DNA of 32,945 nt. Origin: Candidatus Nomurabacteria bacterium. Its GTDB lineage: Bacteria > Patescibacteriota > Minisyncoccia > Phycocordibacterales > UBA9973. The notes under the pieces are model-generated. The model saw only the letters and a list, made by a program, of their open reading frames with translations, had not been told where the DNA came from and did no database searches. The position numbers were made by a program, and so were the translations under genes. Below are positions 26,786 through 32,945 of this stretch, one piece after another. The stretch is taken from assembly GCA_026396015.1 (NCBI GenBank), contig JAPLXP010000006.1, positions 1 through 32,945 on the forward strand. Reading direction: 5' to 3'. The first letter of the stretch is position 1. Each line of letters begins with the position of its first letter.

Positions 26786-28762
26786 ATGGATAATATAATA
26801 CATATAGATATTGATAATTCGACCTCTAATTTTAAGTTAATAGGTGACATTGAAAGTGTCATCAGTAATACTAGATTAGTTTTTTCATTGAAGAGATTTA
26901 GCTATAGTTCTTTTGATAATTATATTTTGGTGCCATATAATCAAAAATCAAAAATACAAATACTTCAAGATTTAATTTTTTTACTTGAGAAATTTAATTT
27001 TAATGCAAGTTTAACTAACGGAACCAGTAATGAGGTGTCTAATTTTGAGAGAGAAAAAGATTCTTTTCTTGTTTTTTCTAACAAAGCTAAAAATATTCGT
27101 AATAACGAGTTTGATAAAAATCCGGAACTAGTAAATGATTTTGATAAATTTCAGAGTGTTTTAAAGAAAAAAATAGTACGCCCACTTTACCGGCTTCAAT
27201 TGTTGTCTGCTTTTCACATGGCTTTTTCTCAGAATTCTTGTAATTTTGCTGTACCTGGTGCTGGAAAAACTTCCATTGTTTATGGAGCTTATGCATATTT
27301 AAATAGTCTTCCTGCTGATGATGATAAACATGTAGACAAAATATTAGTAATTGGACCACTGTCATCTTTTTCTCCTTGGGAAAAAGAATATGAGGAATGT
27401 TTTGGTCGCAAACCATCATTCCAGAGGTTGTCTGGTGACTCAACTATTTCTAGGTCTCATAAGGAACAACATCTTTTTTCTGGTAATCCTGTTGAGCTAA
27501 CTCTTATAAATCACGGAGGTGTTGATAGTTTACAATACGAAATCATTTCATTTCTTAAAAAAAATAAAACAATGGTTGTGATTGATGAGGCACATAGAAT
27601 AAAAAACCCGGAGGGTGTTTGGGGGAAAAGTGTTGTTGAGATATCAAAGGAAGCAAAATCTAGGGTTGTGTTAACAGGGACACCAGTTCCAAATGGCTAT
27701 GAGGATTTGTATAATTTGTTTCAATTTTTATATCCTTATAAATATAAAGATATACTAAAATTACATTTTCAAAATTTAGTTGAAATGACAGTAAACTCAG
27801 ATATTAATAGTGATAGAGTCAAGGAATTTATAGATAGTATATCACCATATTTTATTCGTATTAAGAAGAGTGATTTAAAATTACCACCAATAAATGAAAC
27901 ACTGGTTAAAATTAATATGAGTATAATGCAAAGAGAAATTTATGATTTTATCGAAGATAAATATATTAAGCAATTTAAAAGTAATAATTCAGCTAATGTT
28001 AAGGATTTGTTAAACAAAGCTAAATTAATACGCTTGAGACAAGCTTCCACTAACCCGTCCCTTCTTCTTAAATCAATTTCTGAAAATATAGACTCAGAAG
28101 ATTATGAACAAAGAATCAATTTTTACAAGCAAATGCCAGATGAGTTTCAGGATGATTCAAATATTGTTTCTAAAATAATTAAGTATTCAAAAATTGAAAC
28201 CCCTGAAAAATTTATTGCAATAAAAAAAATATTAGAGGAAAAGATATTTATTGAAAAAGGAAAAGTTATTATTTGGACTATATTTATTCAAAACGCCAAA
28301 GAACTTCAGGACTATCTTATATTCAATAATATAAAATCAAAATTGTTAATCGGAGAGGTTCCTCAATCTGAACGTGAATTTATTATTGATAAATTCAATA
28401 ATCCAGAAAATATGGAATTTCAAGTTGTTATCGCCAACCCATTTTCTGTGTCTGAGTCGATTTCACTTCACAAGGGTTGTCATAATGCTATTTATATGGA
28501 GCGTGACTATAATTGTTCTAATTTTTTGCAGTCCAAAGACAGAATACATAGATATGGTTTATCTCAAAAGCAAAAAACTAATTACTATTATTTAGTTTCA
28601 ACTGATTCAATTGATGAAATTATTAATGAAAAATTGGCTATAAAAATTGAAAGAATGGAAAAAATAATTGATGATGATATACCACTTTTATCACATATTA
28701 ATGATTCAGATGAAACTGATGTGATTAAAGCTTTATTAGAAAATTATTTTAATAAAAATTAA
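26786..28762 (+). CDS. SNF2/SF2-family helicase-like ATPase
   Basis: Walker A AVPGAGKTS; VVIDEAHRIKNPEG; VVLTGTPVPNGYEDLYNLFQFLYP; VVIANPFSVSESISLHKGCHNAIYMERDYNCSNFLQSKDRIHRYGLSQ. Confidence 0.92.
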   Translation: MDNIIHIDIDNSTSNFKLIGDIESVISNTRLVFSLKRFSYSSFDNYILVPYNQKSKIQILQDLIFLLEKFNFNASLTNGTSNEVSNFEREKDSFLVFSNKAKNIRNNEFDKNPELVNDFDKFQSVLKKKIVRPLYRLQLLSAFHMAFSQNSCNFAVPGAGKTSIVYGAYAYLNSLPADDDKHVDKILVIGPLSSFSPWEKEYEECFGRKPSFQRLSGDSTISRSHKEQHLFSGNPVELTLINHGGVDSLQYEIISFLKKNKTMVVIDEAHRIKNPEGVWGKSVVEISKEAKSRVVLTGTPVPNGYEDLYNLFQFLYPYKYKDILKLHFQNLVEMTVNSDINSDRVKEFIDSISPYFIRIKKSDLKLPPINETLVKINMSIMQREIYDFIEDKYIKQFKSNNSANVKDLLNKAKLIRLRQASTNPSLLLKSISENIDSEDYEQRINFYKQMPDEFQDDSNIVSKIIKYSKIETPEKFIAIKKILEEKIFIEKGKVIIWTIFIQNAKELQDYLIFNNIKSKLLIGEVPQSEREFIIDKFNNPENMEFQVVIANPFSVSESISLHKGCHNAIYMERDYNCSNFLQSKDRIHRYGLSQKQKTNYYYLVSTDSIDEIINEKLAIKIERMEKIIDDDIPLLSHINDSDETDVIKALLENYFNKN

Positions 28763-28771
28763 AATCAGTTT

Positions 28772-30229
28772 ATGACTACATATATTACAAAAGAAGAAGT
28801 TTTAGAACAATCAAGAATTATACTTAATAAATCTTTATATGAAATAATGCCTTCTGATCAGATAGAAGAAATAGAAAGAAAAATTTATGAATATAAAAAT
28901 CAAAGAAAAGGGTATCTGGGTGAATTAATTGAATGGTATGTGTTTGGTAAAAAACCAGACGGCTTAAGTCAGGCTGATTTTAATATTGCTGGAGTGGAGC
29001 TAAAGGCAACACCCCTAAAAAAACATAAGAATAATATCTATGCGTCAAAAGAGAGGCTTGTTTTTTCAATGATTAATTATGAAGAAATTGTAAAAGAAAC
29101 TTGGGAAAAAAGTTCATTTCTTAAGAAAAACAAAGTTATTCTTTTAATGTTTTATCTATGGATTCAAAGTCAAAGTATTTTAGATTACGAATTTAAATAT
29201 ATTCATTTACTTGATTTGTTAAATGACTTGTCAGACGAAGATGTTTTTCAAATTCAGAAAGACTGGGAGTATATAGTAGAAAAAATCAAAAGAGGAGAAG
29301 CACACTTGTTATCTGAGGGAGATACTTATTATTTGGGAGCTTGTACGAAAGCTGCTAATAGTCGTGTTGTTAGAGACCAGCCAATGAATCGTACACTAGC
29401 AAAACCTCGTGCATTTTCTTTTAAGCAACAATATATAAATTATTTAATACAAACAAAACTTCTTAAGAGAAAAACAAGCACAGATTCTATTTTTAAAAAA
29501 CAAAGAAGGATTGAAACAATTGAAAGTGTAGTTAAAGAGAAATTCGCATTATTCATCAATAAAACAGATGAAGAAATATTAAAGAAACTTAATTCAAATT
29601 TAGGTAAGAAATCAAAAAGCTATAAAAGGCTAATAGTTAATCAAATCCTTGGGGTAAAATCAAATAATATTGAGGAGTTAGAAAAAGCTAATATAACCCT
29701 AAAGGTTGTGACATTGGAATATAATGGAAGATTAAAAGAATCTATCTCTTTTCCATTTTTTAAATATAAAGATTTAGTTAATGAATTGTGGTATGACGAA
29801 GAAAATGAAAATATGGCGGAACTTCATTTGCAGCTTGAAACTAAAAAATTCATGTTCGTTGTTTTTCAGAAGGTTAAAGGCAGTGACGATATTATTTTGA
29901 GAAAAACTATGTTTTGGAATTTCCCCATGAAAGATATTTCTAAGGCCCGAGATGTATGGGAGAAGACCGTTGATTTTGTTAGTAGTGGAAAAATTGTTAA
30001 AGAGATTGTTTTAGATAAAAAAGGAAAAGAGAAGAGAATTACATATTTCCCTGGTATGTCTTTTAATGGGGTAGTTCATGTTAGACCTCATGGCTCAAAC
30101 AGTAGAGATGTAAATATTTTACCTGTCGCTGACCTCTTAACTGGTCAAAAAAGCTATACAAAGCAATGCTTTTGGTTGAATGCAGGTTATATACAGCAGG
30201 CCATAGAAAATGACAAAGATCAAGCTTGA
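28772..30229 (+). CDS. Sau3AI/MutH-family type II restriction endonuclease
   Basis: KGYLGELIEWYVFGKKPDGLSQADFNIAGVELKATPLKKHKN (D...ExK); 485 aa, compatible with a two-MutH-domain Sau3AI architecture. Confidence 0.88.
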   Translation: MTTYITKEEVLEQSRIILNKSLYEIMPSDQIEEIERKIYEYKNQRKGYLGELIEWYVFGKKPDGLSQADFNIAGVELKATPLKKHKNNIYASKERLVFSMINYEEIVKETWEKSSFLKKNKVILLMFYLWIQSQSILDYEFKYIHLLDLLNDLSDEDVFQIQKDWEYIVEKIKRGEAHLLSEGDTYYLGACTKAANSRVVRDQPMNRTLAKPRAFSFKQQYINYLIQTKLLKRKTSTDSIFKKQRRIETIESVVKEKFALFINKTDEEILKKLNSNLGKKSKSYKRLIVNQILGVKSNNIEELEKANITLKVVTLEYNGRLKESISFPFFKYKDLVNELWYDEENENMAELHLQLETKKFMFVVFQKVKGSDDIILRKTMFWNFPMKDISKARDVWEKTVDFVSSGKIVKEIVLDKKGKEKRITYFPGMSFNGVVHVRPHGSNSRDVNILPVADLLTGQKSYTKQCFWLNAGYIQQAIENDKDQA

Positions 30230-30231
30230 TC
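30218..30231. promoter_or_regulatory. Palindrome GATCAAGCTTGATC upstream of the methyltransferase
   Basis: Two GATC motifs flanking AAGCTT, spanning the endonuclease stop codon. Confidence 0.6.
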
Positions 30232-30254
30232 AATTTGATTGAATCTGCTAGAAT
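30226..30254 (+). promoter_or_regulatory. Putative internal promoter for the cytosine methyltransferase
   Basis: TTGATC-N17-TAGAAT with TGC extended -10, 6 nt from the ATG. Confidence 0.5.
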
Positions 30255-30260
30255 TATAAT

Positions 30261-31532
30261 ATGAAAAAGATTAAAGTTATTGAGCTATTTGCTGGAGTTG
30301 GAGGTTTCCGAATCGGCCTTGATAGAGCTAGTAAAAAAGATGTAAAATTTGAAACAGTTTGGAATAGTCAATGGGAGCCAGGAGCAGTAACTCAGCATGC
30401 CTCTGAAATATATATAAAAAACTTTGGTGATAATGGTCACTCCTGTGAAGACATTCAGGATGTTGTTGACAATAAATTTAAGGAAATTCCCAATCATGAT
30501 TTACTCGTTGGTGGTTTTCCTTGCCAAGATTATTCTGTTGCCAGAACTGCTAATCAAGCAAAAGGTATCTATGGAAAGAAGGGAGTTCTGTGGTGGTCTA
30601 TTTATAATATTTTAAATAAGAAAGGTAAAAATGCACCTGATTTTTTGTTGTTGGAAAATGTTGATCGTTTATTAAAATCACCATCAGCACAAAGAGGTAG
30701 GGATTTTGCTGTTATGTTGGCTTCTCTTTCTGACTTAGGATATATTGTTGAATGGCGTGTTGTTAATGCTGCTGAATATGGATTTCCACAAAGAAGAAGA
30801 AGGATCTTTATTATGGGATATAAAAAAGGAAGTAAGGTTTTTAATCTTATTAAAAAAGAAAAAGATTTAAAAAATTGGATTTATAAAGAGGGGGTTATCG
30901 CAAAAGCATTCCCTGTTAAAAAAGATAATTCAAAGCTTGAAGAATTTGATATTAAAGGTAGCCTTGAAGAAATATCAGATAATTTTTCTTCTGATAAACC
31001 ATCCAAAAGCCCTTTTGAAATTTCGGGTGTTATGATGGATAGAAAAATTTATACAACTAAAACAACTCCTGATTACAAGGGTAAATTTATTACACTTAGT
31101 GATATTATTATTCATGATGAGAGTAAAATACCAGAGGAGTTTTTTATAAAAAACGAAGATAAAAAGAGATGGGAATATTTAAAAGGTGGGAAAAAGGAAG
31201 AAAGAAAATCTAAGGATGGTTTTGAATATAGTTACGCTGAGGGCCCAATGATTTTTCCTGATTCATTAGATAAGCCATCTAGAACTATAGTTACAGGAGA
31301 GGGTGGAAGTTCTCCTTCTCGTTTTAAGCATGTCATTAAAACTAAGTCTGGTAAATTGCGTAGGCTTACACCTATTGAGCTCGAAAAATTAAATATGTTT
31401 CCAGAAAACCATACAAAGATAATGCAAAGCGGAAAAATAACGCCGGATGTAAAAAGAGCTTTCATTATGGGGAATGCTTTGGTTATTGGTGTTATTGAAA
31501 GATTAGGAAAGTCTCTCTCTGATTTTGTCTAG
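30261..31532 (+). CDS. DNA (cytosine-5)-methyltransferase, M.Sau3AI-like
   Basis: VIELFAGVGGFRIGL, LVGGFPCQDYSVA, LLLENVDRLL, PQRRRRIFIMG, LRRLTPIELEKLNMFPE, MGNALVIGVIERL. Confidence 0.96.
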   Translation: MKKIKVIELFAGVGGFRIGLDRASKKDVKFETVWNSQWEPGAVTQHASEIYIKNFGDNGHSCEDIQDVVDNKFKEIPNHDLLVGGFPCQDYSVARTANQAKGIYGKKGVLWWSIYNILNKKGKNAPDFLLLENVDRLLKSPSAQRGRDFAVMLASLSDLGYIVEWRVVNAAEYGFPQRRRRIFIMGYKKGSKVFNLIKKEKDLKNWIYKEGVIAKAFPVKKDNSKLEEFDIKGSLEEISDNFSSDKPSKSPFEISGVMMDRKIYTTKTTPDYKGKFITLSDIIIHDESKIPEEFFIKNEDKKRWEYLKGGKKEERKSKDGFEYSYAEGPMIFPDSLDKPSRTIVTGEGGSSPSRFKHVIKTKSGKLRRLTPIELEKLNMFPENHTKIMQSGKITPDVKRAFIMGNALVIGVIERLGKSLSDFV

Positions 31533-31577
31533 CATCTAATAATTCTTAAATATTAATCATAAAACTACTTTAAAATT

Positions 31578-32771
31578 ATGAACGAAATAAAATGCCCAAA
31601 ATGTGGAACCTCATTTAAAATCGACGAAGCCGGTTTTGCTGATATTCTCAAACAAGTCCATAATGCAGAATTTAATAAAGAGTTAAAAGAGCGCGAAAGA
31701 GCATTTAATATAGATAAGGAAAATGCTGTAAAACTTGCTGAGGCAAATACTAAAAATGTAGCACAGGTAGATATCTCAAGGAAGGATTCCGAAATATCCG
31801 AAATGAAGTCAAAGATTGAAAAATATAATATTGAGAAAAAACTTGCCGTTACTGAAGCGGTTAATAAAATTGAGAAAGAACGTGATTTACTCGCTAATGA
31901 ACTAAAAAATAAAGATACTGAGATTCAGGTTTTCGCTAATTCTCTGAAAGATAAGGCTTTGGCTTTGTTTGGTAATGAGAATGCTAAAGAAGTCGTATTT
32001 AAGAAGCCATACGAAGTTCAAAAGAAGGAATTTGAAGAAAAGTTAAAGCAATTAAAAGAAAAGGCTCCTTCTGTATTTTCTGTTGATGAATTACAGGGAG
32101 AAGAAGAGAAGGCGGAATTTATTACGACATTCCGTGATTTACTTCGCATAAAATCATCACTTGAAACTTTTGCTGAATTTTCTTTTAGTGACGTTGGTAT
32201 AACAGAACAAGAATTTTATGACTACCAGAGTAAATATCTTGATATTTATGAAGAGCGTAAAAATTATGAAGCTGGGGCTGAATCTATTTTAGATCAGATT
32301 GATTTTGAAATTGAATTGACTGTTCGAGATGTGATTAATTTTGACTATATAATCCAATTAATTGCAGGTCTAAAGAACATTACTTCTGATGCATTAAGGA
32401 AAAAGAAAACAGAAGAGATTTTGCATGTATTTGATGGTGATGTTCAATTGCGTAAAAAGAAAGATTTGATTAAAAAATTTATCGAAGAGAATCTTCCACA
32501 TATAGATAAATCAGAAAATGTTGAAAAAGCTTTCGGGGAATTCTGGGCAAGTGAAAGATCAAATGCATTAAAAGAAATTGCTGAATCTGATAATATTTCA
32601 GTTGAAAAAATCGAACAGTTAATAGGAGAATATCTATATACACAAAGACTACCTCAGGGTCAGGATATAGTTGATCTGTTGCCTGCGACACCTAAACTAC
32701 TAGAAAGGCAGGGGATTATTGATTGTATTAAGGGTGCTATTGAAAATGTAGTTGATATGTTTGAGTGGTAA
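31578..32771 (+). CDS. Chimeric ORF: DUF2130-like zinc-ribbon/coiled-coil N-terminus fused to type I restriction HsdR C-terminal helical domain
   Basis: N-part MNEIKCPKCGTSFKIDEAGFADILKQVHNAEF...AVKLAEA...LAVTEAVNKIEKERDLL; C-part LFGNENAKEVVFKKPYEVQKKEFEEKLKQL...FRDLLRIKSSLETFAEF...QEFYDYQSKYLDIYEERK...LIKKFIEENLPHI. Confidence 0.75.
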   Translation: MNEIKCPKCGTSFKIDEAGFADILKQVHNAEFNKELKERERAFNIDKENAVKLAEANTKNVAQVDISRKDSEISEMKSKIEKYNIEKKLAVTEAVNKIEKERDLLANELKNKDTEIQVFANSLKDKALALFGNENAKEVVFKKPYEVQKKEFEEKLKQLKEKAPSVFSVDELQGEEEKAEFITTFRDLLRIKSSLETFAEFSFSDVGITEQEFYDYQSKYLDIYEERKNYEAGAESILDQIDFEIELTVRDVINFDYIIQLIAGLKNITSDALRKKKTEEILHVFDGDVQLRKKKDLIKKFIEENLPHIDKSENVEKAFGEFWASERSNALKEIAESDNISVEKIEQLIGEYLYTQRLPQGQDIVDLLPATPKLLERQGIIDCIKGAIENVVDMFEW

Positions 32772-32780
32772 AATAAATTT

Positions 32781-32945
32781 ATGTCAAAACAAATATCAAT
32801 AAGAAATTTTTGGAGTTTAAATACCGACGAGGCTGTCGTGACTGGTATTTTAAGAAGTAATTTAAATAAAGATGTTGAGGTTTTTATGCCACTGAACTCT
32901 CAAATGAAAGATGTAGATTTAGCTTTGGTTAATGTAAAAAGTAAA
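32781..32945 (+). CDS. N-terminus of a possible PD-(D/E)XK-like protein (truncated by window end)
   Basis: MSKQISIRNFWSLNTDEAVVTGILRSNLNKDVEVFMPLNSQMKDVDLALVNVKSK; the DVDLALVN strand is compatible with a PDDEXK core. Confidence 0.4.
   Translation, partial: MSKQISIRNFWSLNTDEAVVTGILRSNLNKDVEVFMPLNSQMKDVDLALVNVKSK

Noticed and set aside
27087-27443. 118-aa minus-strand ORF in the SNF2 gene
   Set aside because: Antisense to Walker A region; no motifs.
25371-31532. DISARM, Dnd/Ssp or BREX system
   Set aside because: No DrmB/DUF1998, PLD, DndCDE, PglZ or BrxL-type genes seen; the nuclease is Sau3AI/MutH-like.

Overview
The window looks like a Patescibacteria/CPR-type chromosome segment (inference from the small AT-rich genes, RG-rich and zinc-ribbon proteins, and streamlined layout; not verified). 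The left and middle parts (about 1-23.4 kb) are mostly housekeeping: the end of an F1F0-ATPase operon (atpA 3' end, an unrelated membrane-protein ORF, atpG, atpD, atpC), trhO, a YkuE-like metallophosphoesterase, gltX, a YgjP-like metallopeptidase, a cold-shock protein, engB, lexA, a cyclophilin, an RG-rich zinc-ribbon protein, a DEAD-box helicase, a 1227-aa beta-helix/LCAT-like lipase surface protein and msrA. The right part (about 23.6 kb to the end) is defence-like: NYN/PIN-like RNase, EVE-domain protein, RadC, then a compact run of ParB-like protein, SNF2-like ATPase with an atypical Walker A, Sau3AI/MutH-type endonuclease and M.Sau3AI-like C5-cytosine methyltransferase. It is followed by an unusual ORF joining a DUF2130-like N-terminus to the C-terminal tail of a type I HsdR, and a truncated possible nuclease gene. 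Main observations: (1) the candidate ParB + SNF2 + Sau3AI-like + Dcm multi-gene restriction system; (2) GATC motifs in and next to the methyltransferase's own putative promoter; (3) the DUF2130::HsdR-tail chimera; (4) an msrB remnant with an internal deletion; (5) many genes whose -10 box lies 6-7 nt from the start codon, implying leaderless mRNAs; (6) a LexA-type operator filling the spacer of the promoter upstream of lexA; (7) a two-stem structured 5' leader before the DEAD-box helicase; (8) several palindromic repeat families. Family assignments come from motif recognition by eye; no database search was run.
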